Assembly: GCF_000344685.1 (NCBI RefSeq) | Contig: NW_006920412.1 | Span: 2,438,784-2,502,783, forward strand | Length of the DNA stretch: 64,000 nucleotides | DNA from: Gloeophyllum trabeum ATCC 11539 | Lineage: Eukaryota > Basidiomycota > Agaricomycetes > Gloeophyllales > Gloeophyllaceae | Direction of reading: 5' to 3' | Part shown: positions 1 through 13,858 of the stretch, piece by piece | How positions within the stretch are numbered: position 1 is the stretch's first letter | Layout: every line of letters begins with the position of its first letter | Made by a program: the position numbers and the translations under genes | The notes under the pieces: model-generated | What the model was told of the DNA's origin: nothing | The model's database searches: none | The model's input: the letters and a program-made list of their open reading frames with translations, nothing else

Positions 1-191
1 TTCGCTCGTCATTTGTAGCCGTTCGCGTACATGATTAATACAGTGCTTGTAATTTACGTTCATACAGTGTCTTACTTAATATGACAATCAGAATGGTATT
101 GATCATATTCAAGACTGAACCAATGACAGTGATAGGGCGGAACCCTCCTGCAGACGGCATTCGCAACGACATCGAGAGCAGCAGGAAAGAA

Positions 192-1570
192 CTAGGAAGT
201 TCCATGTCGCTCTGGGAACCCAAGAATCTGTAGAGCCACCAGAGTGCGATCCTTTGACTGCTTCGCCTTCAACTGCAGACTTCTGGCTTCAAATTGGTCA
301 TCTGACGAAGTATCCTTAGGCGAAGCGTTCAATTGATACTCCATATATGCGAACACGGCTGGGTCATGCTGTTTGTCGAGGTCAGGCGGGTGGAATTGTA
401 GCATGTCGTCTACATGTCGAGCCAACTGTTTGCAATGGCTGTAGTTGATGAGATCCTGGCCATCAACCGTGACCAACAGGCCGCTGGTGCAGCTTCTTTG
501 CACATCGGACACATGTACGGCTGAGATTTCGTGTCAGATGGGCTCATGAAATCTGCGGTGAAGTGCACCCACATAAAATAGGAACACAGGCCTTGCGACA
601 ATCCTCTACAGCCTTACGATAATGCTTGTAATCGTTTTCATCACTAATAACACGTGCCATCCTCTTGAAAGTCCCGTTTCTGTTCTTGATGCCCAAGCTA
701 CAGGTCAAGTCAAGCCTGGCTATCGTCGGAGACAGTAGGGCATTGAGTATCGCAGCCATGGAAGAATAGTTATGGCATTTCTCGCATTCCTGAGGCTAAT
801 CAGTATGAATCCCCGAACACGGTGCAAAGAACTAACTCACCTCCGCAGTATCGAAGAAAAACCCGACGACTGAACCCCGAGAGAAAATGTAATCAGGACG
901 CAGAACAGATCGCTTGACCCAATTATGAAGTCGCATGCTTGTCTCATATGCAATGTCGATGTTATTGCGGACTGGGGGTTCACGAAATTTGAGAACACAG
1001 TCTGAGGAACGTATATTCCGATACCGCTGTCCTTCCAATATCGTCAAAGCAATGGCTAGCTGACGAGCGCTGACATCTTCGCCCTTAGCTCTGACACTCT
1101 TGACAGCGAGAGGAGAAGGTGACACTCGCAAGAGGGTACTATTCCTTTCCAACTGCGAGTACTGTTGGTGCTAAGTCCGGGCAGTTTCATGGAGAGTACT
1201 TACTCTTTGGCTGAGAATGGCTACGATTTCTCGCGCGACAGGCGGGGCATAGGTGCCAGTGTGGCTTCTGATAGACCCAACAAAGGCTCGCATGTCCTCC
1301 AGAAGATCAGTTTCTGTGTCAACATCATGGGATCGGAGCCAGCTCTTCAGGAAGCTCAAAACGCTAGGTCGTCAGCCTTAATGGATGCTTAACTCGAACG
1401 ACAAACAGCAACAAACTCACGCAAGACGGGTGGCATTACGGTGTTGCAAGGGGAGATCGCGATTTTCTTCGAACTCGGTCGCACGAAAGCGGTCAATCAT
1501 CAACTGATACAACTCTGCAGGCATGAGGAAAAGACGATATGTCTTGATAAATATAGCCCGATAATTCTCC
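192..1570 (-). other. RasGEF_N and RasGEF (CDC25) domains of the fusion protein
   Basis: After the Ser/Pro linker the minus strand reads a REM/RasGEF_N segment (FIKTYRLF, LYQLMIDRF), a helix with LSFLKSWLRSHD, and then the catalytic CDC25 fold: LAIALTILEGQRYRNI, IDIAYETSMRLHNWV, SSMAAILNALLSPTIARLDL, LINYSHCKQLARHVDDML. The order and spacing match Ras guanine-nucleotide exchange factors. The C-terminus is the short tail GFPERHGTS followed by TAG. Confidence 0.8.
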
Positions 1571-4500
1571 CCTATGAAAGTGTTTGGATGACGTGAGGAC
1601 TCGGTCGTACCACCTTACACACACCTTCACTTGCACTTCCATCAAGCAATTGCTCGATCAGTCCTTGTGCTGTTCCACCGGCAATACTATCGTCGTGAGC
1701 AACTTGCACGTCGTATCCCGGGTCATTCACGGCATTGCGGATGTTTTCTGGGAGTGAAGCGATACCAGGAGCCAAATGAGGATGACTTAAAGACGCCGTA
1801 CTCCCAGAGCGAGACACGCTCGGCAACGTAGCTGGCGCTTGGCCTCGAAGCAGAGACGGACTCAACAACGGCGACGACGGCGACTGTCCCGAAACTGGAC
1901 TTGAAGGGACAGGCAGGGGAGTTCTGCCCGTTTGCCGGCGCTCTTCACCGTTGCGAATACCGGGAAGAGACTCTCGAGATGGCAATGACTCTATGGACTG
2001 GCCCTGGCTCATGGAACCGATGCTCGAAGAGGATCTCGCCGTTCCAGGCCGTGAACCGGGACGGTCCGGATTCTGCTGAGGGCGGGTAATGCTTACGAGG
2101 CTTTTGCCCGTATCAGCTAGAGTACCGGCCGGCACGTTAGCAGGATCTTCAGGCTGCCAAAATGTAGAGTGTTCCGATGCAGCGGGAGAATGAGGCAAGG
2201 AACCAACGAGACCTGTAGCAGGATCCACCGAAGGATTATTTCGGCGAGAGTACCTGTGCCCAGCGGACCGCGTGGGCATTTCCGTATTGGAAGGCAAAGT
2301 ACGTTGCGTGGAATCTTCCTCCGACGTCCGCTGCAAGGGGCTACGCAAGGGAATGGGTCTGTCCGTAAGAGAATGTGGAGGTGGATCTGCGGGCCCGGGC
2401 AATCCCACATCTGGAAGGGGGGGAGGCGACTCGGAGATAGGAACGCCAATCACTAGTAGAGAAGAGGTCAGAAAGAGTTTGGTGAGACAGGTATGCAGCA
2501 CGGACCAGCTCCAGCGAATAGGCTGTGAGGGTCATTTTCAAGCTTCTTCATATGCGTTCGTACATCCGTCATAGATGGCCTCTCGTTGGGGTCGTGCTTC
2601 CAGCATGCCTCCATAAGGTCCCACAGACCGTCTGTCATAAGCGAGCCGTCAGGCCGTCCGGGTCGAGTCCCTTCCAGTACTTTGAAGGGAATTTCCATGT
2701 CCCGAGATATCTCGCAAAACGGATGCTGTCTTGTGATAAGCTCTAGGCAGACCATCGCAAAGCTCCATATATCGGTCTGCGTAGAGACAACCGCATGGAC
2801 TCGATCGAACCGCTCAGGCTTGAAAAGCTCCGGCGCCATCCACCGCGCAGGAGTGACACCGGTCAACGTACTCGTGCCGCTATCGCGGACCTCTTCTATG
2901 ACCTTCGACAGACCAAAGTCGGATATCAACGCTTTACCGGACTCAGAGATTAAGATGTTAGCCTAGGGACGAACGCAGGTCGTTGTCAGAAATCGAGCAA
3001 GTACTGTAATATGAACGTACACCGCGCAAATCTCCGTGGACTATCTTATTCAGATGAAGATATTCCAGTCCTTGCGCTCTGTTAATGTAGCCCACACGAA
3101 GAGGAAGAAGAGCAAAGGCCAATACCTGAGGCAACTTCATTCAACAGTCGCATACGATCGACACCTGGACGCTTTCGCACATAGTCGATAGCAGTTCCAT
3201 TCTGCTGCCAAGGAGCAACCTGGCTCCACCAGTCAGTTTGCGTCACAGTCTACGTTTATACCAAACTTGCCATGAAAACATGTTGATCGTCGAGATATGC
3301 GATTCCATAGAGACGAGCGATATTGGGATGCTGCAAATGCCTCCATATTCCTACTTCTCGCTCAAATCTCTGTAAAACACATATGAACTTCGTTACGGCG
3401 GATCCCATTGGCGTCAAATGAGATATACTCACGTCCTGGTCTGCTCGGGTGGTGATTCCGCGAGGCAATTTCAGTCCTACCTGTACGCCGGGTCATTCAA
3501 ATGGTACACTCCGAGCTATTCGCGACACTTACCCGCTCTTCACCCAGCCAAACTCCTTGATTGGAAACGTTAATGTGAACCTCTGTTGTTCAATTCGGGG
3601 CGACATACCGGTGTAGATATCACTGTAGTTTCCCGGAATGACCGGGAATTTGCTTGTGAGTACGACTTGACCCGTTACTGTATGCTGGTCAAACCCTGGC
3701 GTAATGTTGACTAACATGGCTGCTCACAATCTGTCAACGGGGGTAGTATCTTCGTTTCGCTGTGAACTTTCCACAAGCCCTGGACAAGGGCATCTTGACC
3801 TTGTTCCTCTTGATGCCCCGGAGATCGCCGTTCTCGTTCCAGTAGTTCCTATTAAGACCATGAATAGAATAAGAGAGGCAGTGACTGATGACTAACCTCC
3901 TGGATACTTCGCATGATGCCCTCAATGGCTGGCTTCTCAAGTCCAAGGATTGTCTTCATTTCGTTTCGGTCCCAAAGGATACTCTGCAAGAGCTCTCGCA
4001 GCTCGGCATGATCCCGGGTTTGCGCATCAGCTAGTTTAACTGTTTCTCCGTTGATGATTATATTCATAGAAAACTGGGGATTCATAGAGCAGACCCTGAG
4101 ACTAGACTGCAATCTTGCGGCAGCGAATCACTTACGTTGAACTGGGTAACACATAATTCAATCTCGCGGTAGCTCTCGTCAATACCTTGCTTGATGCTAC
4201 TCTGCTGCAATATGCTCCTGACGCGACTTAAGGACGCCCAAGTCTGAACTTTGTTTAGCACGTGGTAGATGGCACTGCAGAATTGTGAGAATCGGTCACT
4301 CCAGCGGATCGAAGTGCACATACCTCTCAACGTCATCCGCAGCGCGCTGAGCGTTAGTGCCCTCTAAATTACTAGAGCGGAGATTCTCATCAAGCGAAAG
4401 CAACAGTCTCCGACACCTGTCGGCTAGAACCATACACTGCTCCTAGAGTCCAAAGCTCAGGAGGATCCGCAAGTGACTGGACTTGACGACCTACCCGATA

Positions 4501-4667
4501 GATCTTCACATTCCGTATAACAGTGTAAATCTCGTTCACTGTTCAAAATTAATGGGCATCCACTATCGGGGTAAGAGAGAGGTCCACATACCAAGTTTAA
4601 CTGCATGGTCCAGCCCTGGGTAGCAGTTGCCGATCCAATCAGTCAGTGAGGGTACAGGCGGCGGCAT
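192..4667 (-). CDS. MLKL-NTD / TKL protein kinase / RasGEF fusion protein
   Basis: Multi-exon signalling protein. In order, the minus strand encodes: an N-terminal helical region (about 4.67-3.85 kb; LADRCRRLLLSL, then LNKVQTWASL) matching the MLKL-like four-helix domain of basidiomycete kinases; a kinase domain with a glycine-rich loop (PGNYSDIYTG, 3.65 kb), the presumed catalytic lysine in GLKLPRG (3.47 kb), the catalytic loop HGDLRG|ANIL split by an intron (2.96-3.03 kb) and DFGLSK (2.91 kb); a Ser/Pro-rich linker of about 300 residues (2.45-1.6 kb); RasGEF_N (AIFIKTYRLFLMPAELYQL, 1.55 kb; FLKSWLRSHD, 1.34 kb); and the CDC25 RasGEF core (1.15-0.2 kb; LTILEGQRYRNI, DLINYSHCKQLARHV). The stop is at 192-194. 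The kinase looks catalytically competent. By family knowledge it could couple upstream signals to Ras activation. The start at 4667 is the first plausible Met upstream of the helical domain and is uncertain, because another exon may lie near 4.8 kb. Confidence 0.82.
2468..3720 (-). other. TKL-type kinase domain within the fusion protein
   Basis: Kinase subdomains can be followed across several exons: the Gly-rich loop near 3.65 kb, the Lys near 3.47 kb, FEREVGIWRHLQHPNIARLY (alpha-C and following) near 3.36 kb, HGDLRG near 3.03 kb, DFG near 2.91 kb, and MAPELF with DIWSFAMVCLELIT near 2.8 kb. The HGDLRGAN catalytic loop is characteristic of fungal tyrosine-kinase-like (TKL) kinases. No active-site residue appears lost. 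Confidence 0.85.
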
Positions 4668-4944
4668 GATGGCAGGGAAGACAAGTGCATCTGCGAAGCT
4701 ATATAGGCAACCCGTACTGGCGCGCAGGTATCTAGACGCCAAGGGGTATCATTGGAAGACAGCAGCCACTAACAGCGGCCCACAAAGAGCCACAACAGTC
4801 ATGGTGACATGGGAATGCATAGCCAGCATGGCGATGCGGTCCCTACACACGATAAGAGCTGGTGATGAATGCAATGTGACCTATACCGTATACGAGACTT
4901 GTCCCTTGGCGGATATAATATAATATTTTACGCTTTTGTAAGTC

Positions 4945-5041
4945 GGTAGCGTGGCCGAGCGGTCTAAGGCGTTGGATTTAAGTTCTTGATTTGATTCCCA
5001 ATGGGCGAAAGCCCGCGCGAGTTCGAACCTCGCCGCTACCA
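4945..5041 (+). tRNA. tRNA-Leu (anticodon UAA) with 13-nt intron
   Basis: The acceptor stem GGTAGCG (4945-4951) pairs with CGCTACC (5034-5040), followed by discriminator A. The D-arm carries GGCCGAGCGGTC and the T-arm reads GTTCGAACC. A long variable arm (GGGCGAAAGCCC) marks a class II tRNA. The anticodon TAA is at 4979-4981, with an intron at about 4983-4995 one base 3' of it, the canonical position. The closing anticodon-stem pair is an A.C mismatch. A run of six T at 5059-5064 serves as the Pol III terminator. The gene lies only about 65 bp upstream of the COQ7 start codon. Confidence 0.93.
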
Positions 5042-5058
5042 GCCAAAGTTAAGCTTAC

Positions 5059-5064
5059 TTTTTT
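5059..5064 (+). terminator. Pol III oligo-T terminator of tRNA-Leu
   Basis: Six consecutive T residues start 18 nt after the tRNA 3' end, the usual RNA polymerase III stop signal. Confidence 0.8.
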
Positions 5065-5106
5065 CCCCTGAGGAAGACAATCATGGACGCGCATTAGGTG
5101 TCTTAC

Positions 5107-5902
5107 ATGCGTACCATGACATTGGGTGCTAGGACACTACGGTCTTTGGCGCAGTCTCGACGATATCTGTCGACCACTAGGACGCTACCTTCTGCACAGT
5201 ATACGGACCCCACGAAACGTCATGATATAGCTATCGTTTCGACTCCCGAGGATCTTCCTCCGAGCGAGCGGCATGTTCTGGATAGTGCACTGCGAGTTGA
5301 CCAAGCTGGGGAAGTAGCGGCTAACTGGATATATCGCGGTCAGATGGCAGTACTTGGACGAGATCCTAATACTGGTCCTATCATCCAAGTGCGCCTTATC
5401 ACCGCCTTTCGTTGGACTGATATATGACTAGCTGCGCGCAGGATATGTGGGATCAGGAGAAGAAACACATAGCAGTGATGAATCAGATGCAGGTTCAGCA
5501 TCAGGTCCGTCCGACTGTCCTGTGGGAGGTTGCAAAGGTAGCTGGTTTTGGCTTGGGTGCGGTGACCGCCTTAATGGGCAAGGAGGCTGCGATGGCATGC
5601 ACGGAGGCTGTCGAGACCGTTATCGGTGAACATTACGATGAGTACGCTACGTTTATACTGCATGGCTTTCGTCTCAATGACCGTCATAAATCAGCCAATT
5701 GCGGGAGATGGAAGGGCTTTCGACGTCACATCCGAGTATCCCATTACTGAAGGATGTCATCCGAGAATTCCGGGACGATGAACTCGAACATCTCGATACG
5801 GCCGTCGAAAACCATTCGCAAAGGGCACCGGCGCATGCCCTGCTGAGTACGGTAGTCGGGGCCGGATGCAAGGTTGCTATAGAACTGTGCAAGCGATTCT
5901 AG
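5107..5902 (+). CDS. COQ7: COQ7, demethoxyubiquinone hydroxylase (mitochondrial)
   Basis: Di-iron hydroxylase for the penultimate step of ubiquinone synthesis, acting at the matrix face of the inner mitochondrial membrane. Exons join cleanly as 5107-5398 minus the intron 5389-5441 (coding exon ends 5388), 5442-5641 and 5695-5902, giving 229 aa. The N-terminus is Arg/Ser-rich without acidic residues (RTLRSLAQSRRYLSTTRT), fitting a presequence. Metal-ligand motifs are all present: DQAGEVAA, DQEKKH (ExxH), CTEAVETVIGEHY, and DDELEHLDTAVENH (ExxH). The ATG at 5107 was chosen because it starts the presequence. Its 3' end faces the B15-like gene with about 32 bp between stop codons. Most of the gene is repeated at 6507-7213 beyond a sequence gap. 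Confidence 0.95.
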
Positions 5903-6148
5903 TAGACTGTATAATATTATGGCGTATACCGAAGTTATGACGATGCTTGTTGCGAGGGTTGGATTCGTAACGATTCGCCCTTCCGCTTTCCGTTGAAATT
6001 CCACTTATTCTGCAAGCCAGGCGGGAGGTAAGTACACAGAATATATGCCGAGAACGGTGCGGGCTCACGTCCGTCTGGGAGGCAAGGTATAGGACTGCAC
6101 CCGGCACTATCACAACGCCGACGAGTGCAATGAACGTGTTCCGGGGGG
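5195..6148. repeat. Copy 1 of ~954-bp direct repeat flanking an N gap
   Basis: This segment is identical to 6507-7459 apart from one missing base at the very start of the second copy. It ends exactly at the N run, inside the sequence that continues uninterrupted in copy 2. That is the signature of two contigs whose ends overlap but were not merged. It contains most of COQ7 and the 3' part of the B15-like gene (about 5935-6148, minus strand), which is truncated by the gap. Confidence 0.93.
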
Positions 6149-6506
6149 NNNNNNNNNNNNNNNNNNNNNNNNNNNNNNNNNNNNNNNNNNNNNNNNNNNN
6201 NNNNNNNNNNNNNNNNNNNNNNNNNNNNNNNNNNNNNNNNNNNNNNNNNNNNNNNNNNNNNNNNNNNNNNNNNNNNNNNNNNNNNNNNNNNNNNNNNNNN
6301 NNNNNNNNNNNNNNNNNNNNNNNNNNNNNNNNNNNNNNNNNNNNNNNNNNNNNNNNNNNNNNNNNNNNNNNNNNNNNNNNNNNNNNNNNNNNNNNNNNNN
6401 NNNNNNNNNNNNNNNNNNNNNNNNNNNNNNNNNNNNNNNNNNNNNNNNNNNNNNNNNNNNNNNNNNNNNNNNNNNNNNNNNNNNNNNNNNNNNNNNNNNN
6501 NNNNNN
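6149..6506. other. Assembly gap (358 N)
   Basis: A run of N. Both flanks carry the same ~0.95 kb sequence, so the gap is probably zero or negative in length rather than missing sequence. Confidence 0.97.
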
Positions 6507-7213
6507 CACAGTATAGGACCCCACGAAACGTCATGATATAGCTATCGTTTCGACTCCCGAGGATCTTCCTCCGAGCGAGCGGCATGTTCTGGATAGTGCA
6601 CTGCGAGTTGACCAAGCTGGGGAAGTAGCGGCTAACTGGATATATCGCGGTCAGATGGCAGTACTTGGACGAGATCCTAATACTGGTCCTATCATCCAAG
6701 TGCGCCTTATCACCGCCTTTCGTTGGACTGATATATGACTAGCTGCGCGCAGGATATGTGGGATCAGGAGAAGAAACACATAGCAGTGATGAATCAGATG
6801 CAGGTTCAGCATCAGGTCCGTCCGACTGTCCTGTGGGAGGTTGCAAAGGTAGCTGGTTTTGGCTTGGGTGCGGTGACCGCCTTAATGGGCAAGGAGGCTG
6901 CGATGGCATGCACGGAGGCTGTCGAGACCGTTATCGGTGAACATTACGATGAGTACGCTACGTTTATACTGCATGGCTTTCGTCTCAATGACCGTCATAA
7001 ATCAGCCAATTGCGGGAGATGGAAGGGCTTTCGACGTCACATCCGAGTATCCCATTACTGAAGGATGTCATCCGAGAATTCCGGGACGATGAACTCGAAC
7101 ATCTCGATACGGCCGTCGAAAACCATTCGCAAAGGGCACCGGCGCATGCCCTGCTGAGTACGGTAGTCGGGGCCGGATGCAAGGTTGCTATAGAACTGTG
7201 CAAGCGATTCTAG
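6507..7213 (+). pseudogene. COQ7: Partial duplicate of COQ7 (assembly artefact)
   Basis: Carries the same coding exons as 5195-5902 but has no start codon region, because it begins at the edge of the N gap. Otherwise identical, including introns. It is not counted as a second gene. If real it would be a 5'-truncated COQ7. Confidence 0.85.
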
Positions 7214-7459
7214 TAGACTGTATAATATTATGGCGTATACCGAAGTTATGACGATGCTTGTTGCGAGGGTTGGATTCGTAACGATTCGCCCTTCCGCTTT
7301 CCGTTGAAATTCCACTTATTCTGCAAGCCAGGCGGGAGGTAAGTACACAGAATATATGCCGAGAACGGTGCGGGCTCACGTCCGTCTGGGAGGCAAGGTA
7401 TAGGACTGCACCCGGCACTATCACAACGCCGACGAGTGCAATGAACGTGTTCCGGGGGG
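6507..7459. repeat. Copy 2 of ~954-bp direct repeat (contig overlap)
   Basis: Second copy of 5195-6148. It starts mid-COQ7, lacking the promoter and the first ~30 codons, with a 1-base deletion near its first bases that shifts the frame at the extreme end. COQ7 codons then continue to the stop at 7211-7213. This is best read as the overlapping end of the next contig rather than a tandem gene duplication. Confidence 0.92.
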
Positions 7460-7707
7460 TGAAACGGAAATGTTTATATGCGTTCTCGCGCTAGAACAAA
7501 CAGCTCAGACACTTAGAGTGAGCAATACGGCGGCATTCCGTACCATAGAATTCCATTTTTCGATAGCAGGGTCATGCTGTTCAGCCATACTTGAGCAAGC
7601 AGCTGCGATGTCACGGTGTCCGACCCACCTTGACCATTTCTACGACGAATCCTCAATATGAAGGAACTAAGCTGTAAGATAGTACACTCACCGTGACCGC
7701 CCGCCAT
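7246..7707 (-). CDS. Complex I accessory subunit B15/NDUFB4-like small membrane protein
   Basis: Small gene hidden by its exon structure. Exons on the minus strand are 7692-7707, 7629-7639 (only 11 nt), 7544-7576, 7380-7490 and 7246-7320. All four introns start GT and end AG, and the phases join into an 81-residue protein. It begins MAGGHEMVK, contains HDPAIEKWNSM, then RENAYKHFRFTPRN, a single hydrophobic segment (TFIALVGVVIVPGAVLYLA), and ends with KWNFNGKRKGESL. Length, one membrane span after a TPR motif, and the KGESL tail resemble the B15/NDUFB4 accessory subunit of mitochondrial NADH:ubiquinone oxidoreductase. The gene reading is firm and the family name is less certain. It is convergent with COQ7 (32 bp) and divergent from the RBM5-like gene (182 bp). 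A truncated copy lies at 5935-6148. Confidence 0.75.
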
Positions 7708-7889
7708 GTCCAAAGAGTCTAAGCAAGCCTGCTGAGGGAGGAATAATGATTCTGGAAGGCTCAGGTTCGTACCGTGACAATGACATGCCATCTGTGGCAC
7801 AAGTTGTTGGACCTTGTTTGGCTCCTCTTAGGATATACCCCTGGTTGAGTGCTCTTCAAGTTCCACGTCCTCATACTGTATTGTCGATC

Positions 7890-10802
<2,913 letters not shown>

Positions 10803-11407
10803 ATTCATGGGTTCTCTTCCGGCTGTTCTTGGCTCAGGATTCGTCAAGTCAAGATCATCTAGCATATTGTTATTGTCTGCACCATACATTTTCTATCCTA
10901 TGGACTTATCACTCTGTGCGACTGCGTCGAGGGAAGTCTTATCTGTTAGTCTCGCAGCAGCCTGAAGCTGGTAAGCATCCCAGCATTTCCGTGACTGCCA
11001 GCCTTTCTGGCATAAGGTATGGCGCGACCCGGGCCAGCTCAGCTAGTCAGGCGTCAGATCAGTGAACGTGGACAGTCTTAGCGCTGCTTGCACTTCATTC
11101 TTGATTTGTCGTAATATTCCTTGGTCAAAGGGTCGAGCTTAGACCTTTAGGTCCAACCTCGACTCTCGTCCGAGTCAGATCTTCAGTGCGCTCGTAACTG
11201 ACTAGCTTTTACGTACGACGCTTGCGTGGTTGAAGTATGATCTATAGAGCAGTGAAGCGTGCGATCACTCCTGATCTTGAGCTCCTTAGGTCATATACGA
11301 GTAACCATTGACGCCATGTGTTCTCAATCTCCCACAGCAAGTTGCAGCTATATATCCAATCCCAGGCGAAATTCAGTATCAAGGATCGCGAGCGGTGCAT
11401 TTCAACC
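10803..11407. other. Intergenic, RBM5-like 3' side to MFS promoter
   Basis: About 600 bp holding the 3' UTR of the splicing factor and the upstream region of the MFS gene. I found no supported coding exon or RNA gene. The run around 11,141 contains a short hairpin-like AGACCTTTAGGTCC. Confidence 0.6.
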
Positions 11408-13406
11408 ATGGCCCAGTCTTCAAATGTCGAACTGGTGGAAACTTCTCATTCACCAAGCGTTGATACAGCGGCTAAGGACTGTGCAGCAGGTTTGTACCAC
11501 TCATGATTGCTATGGCACTGGATTACTCATTTGTTGATTTCTATCAAGGTGTTCGCGTCAACGGCGCTGAAGGTGGTCTACGCGAAGCCATATTTTCCGA
11601 GGGGACGTCTGCGAGCACCTCACCTACAGAGGTGGCTCTATCCCCCGTGGATACTGGATACGCTGCTTGGACGTTTGTTCGTCTATCCCACCGTGGCTCC
11701 TTTCCTCATGTGGCACGCAATAACACCGATCATACTTCGTTAGCTTGGGGCCGCAGCCTTGTTAGACGCGGTGATATGGAGCGTCCCTTGGTCGTACGGT
11801 ATACTATTGGATACATATCTGCAAGATCCTGCTACAACGACGCAACCCCATGCCACGACTCTGCTGCCTCTCGTGGGCACTTGCTCGTCGGGACTCATGT
11901 TCTGTTCAGGTACTTCCATGCCCACGCCGCCAGCACGAAGTATTTAATCTAAGCTCAATGCTTCTAGGAGCTATCATATATCCCTATATGTGTCAGTACC
12001 CTAGGCATCGACGTCCCTTGAGGTGGGCTGGTATACTGCTGTGCTGTGCCAGTTTATTCGCATCTAGCTATGTGCGGAAGGTTGGTGCTGCTATTGTAGG
12101 TTTAGAAGAAGGGAAGCACTCAGACTTCATGACCTTTAGGTCTGGGAGCTGGTGATGCTACAAGGGGTTCTGTATGCTATTGGGGGAGGTACTGCTTATC
12201 ACAAGCACCGCATCTCGCGTGACTTGGCTCATTCCTTTTTGTTGTAGCTCTCGCTTATCACCCATGCATATCGTATATGTCAGAGTGGTTTGTTCGACGC
12301 CGGGGACTAGCTAACGGCGTACTCTTCGCAGGTGCTATCCTTTCCCCGTGCATGGCGACTCCCCCACTGAATATTGACATTGTATGTCTATAGGTACATC
12401 CGCGGGGGGTCTTGCGCTACCATTTATTCTGCCAGCTCTGCTGAAGGCGTATGGTATATTCGTAACGTTGCGGATAATTTCCGTTGCGTCTCTTCTCCTG
12501 CTTCTAGCTTGTCATCCCTTCATCAAGCCCAGACTGCCTGAGAGCCGGATACCAGGGCCCGCACCTAGGACCAGTATATCCCCGATACTGGGAGATCGTA
12601 CTTTCTGGGCCATTCTAGTGGCCAACACTCTGCAAGGCTTTGCGTTCTTTATACCCCTTGTATGGCTTCCAAGTATGTGACGCCTGGAGTGCACATTACT
12701 GGCCGTACTCACTTAAGCTTTATTCGGCTGCGGTAGCTTTTGCATCTACTTTGCAACTCAGAACTGCGCTTTCTTCTGCAGCGTTGGCCCTTCTCAATGG
12801 TAACGGTCTTGTGTCAGATATACCGTGATCCACAACCACTCACCCCGACTATCGCAGGATCTTCGGCCCTGGGCCCAATGCTTGTCGGGCTGCTGTCAGA
12901 CCGCTTATCGCCGTGGCCAATCGCTTTGATTGGCTCTGCCCTCTCTTGCTTATGCACTTTTGTCTTCTGGGGAGCGATGCGCAATACTGTCGGGTTGATG
13001 TTATTCGGCGCCACTTACGGCTTGGTTGCCGGCAGCTGGAGCACTTTGTGGGGACAGTTTGCCCATAGGATATCCAGTGAGTAATGGAAGTGTGCGAGCA
13101 TTACCTAGCATAACTCCTCCATTTCCAGAGGGCGATCCTTCACTTAGTATGTCATTATATGGCCTCTTCATGATGACACGAGGACTAGGAAATATCCTTT
13201 GTACGCCTATCTCCACAGCGCTCCTGAGTACCAGCATATCTTCGACGACAGCCTACCGGAGTAACGGAGAGCAGGGAGCAACCCTCCACCAAGTGAAGTG
13301 GCAGAAGCTAATCGTATATGTCGGGACCTGCTTCGCCGGCGTTTCGATCATTTCTCTAATGGGCTGGGCGAGGGACAGGACTTCGGCGAGAAGAGACCTC
13401 GTTTAA
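11408..13406 (+). CDS. Major facilitator superfamily transporter (monocarboxylate-porter-like)
   Basis: Polytopic membrane transporter with many short introns. It starts MAQSSNVELVETSHSP (11408), a hydrophilic cytosolic head. Transmembrane segments are seen in FLGAAALLDAVIWSVPWSYG (11.75 kb), TLLPLVGTCSSGLMFCSG, WAGILLCCASLFASSYV, VLFAGTSAGGLALPFILPAL (12.4 kb), FWAILVANTLQGFAFFIPLV (12.6 kb), GPMLVGLLSDRLSPWP (12.9 kb, with the MFS loop) and IVYVGTCFAGVSIISLMGWA (13.35 kb). The first long frame break near 11.69 kb is solved by an intron from GTTCGT to TTAG, so the gene is intact. The substrate cannot be inferred. The closest architecture is the fungal MCT-like group. Confidence 0.85.
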
Positions 13407-13858
13407 CTGTTGCGTCCCTATACTACCTTTCCACTGGCTTGCTTTCCTGTAAGACCAGCTGTATGCATTTCTCCGGGGAATTTGCCCGCTGCATTAACTG
13501 TGTAGATAACAAATCTGATATGTGAACCCGTCCTTGCACATTTATCAGGGGTTTCCAAGCGTATATAATATACTTCCCTCCAAGCCCATGCGTACGCGTG
13601 CGACCGGTACACGACCGTGGCCGAGGATTACTGGCAGGACATGGAATACTTACATGGCATCCTAGTCCATGGGAGGGGGCGGGGGCTGGGCGCGCAGGCA
13701 AGGGAACTCTATTGTTCTAATCTGAATCGGTCGTTGGCGCAACAGTTATGATGGAGCAAGGGGGAGATTTTTACGTGGCGTAGGAAAGGGGAATACAGTT
13801 AAGGGTATCGAGAGTAATGGGACAGAATAAGCAATAAACAACTAATGAGTGGTTTGGA
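13407..13858. other. Convergent intergenic region (MFS / formin 3' ends)
   Basis: About 450 bp between two converging stop codons. Only UTR-like sequence is seen. It contains a G-rich run near 13,672-13,690. Confidence 0.6.

Noticed and set aside
6507..7213. A second, functional COQ7 paralogue
   Set aside because: It is identical in introns and exons to the first, starts at the gap edge without a promoter or first codons, and fits a contig overlap better.
11490..11760. Frameshifted or pseudogenised MFS transporter
   Set aside because: The apparent break is removed by an intron from GTTCGT to TTAG, giving AAWTFLGAAALLDAV in frame.
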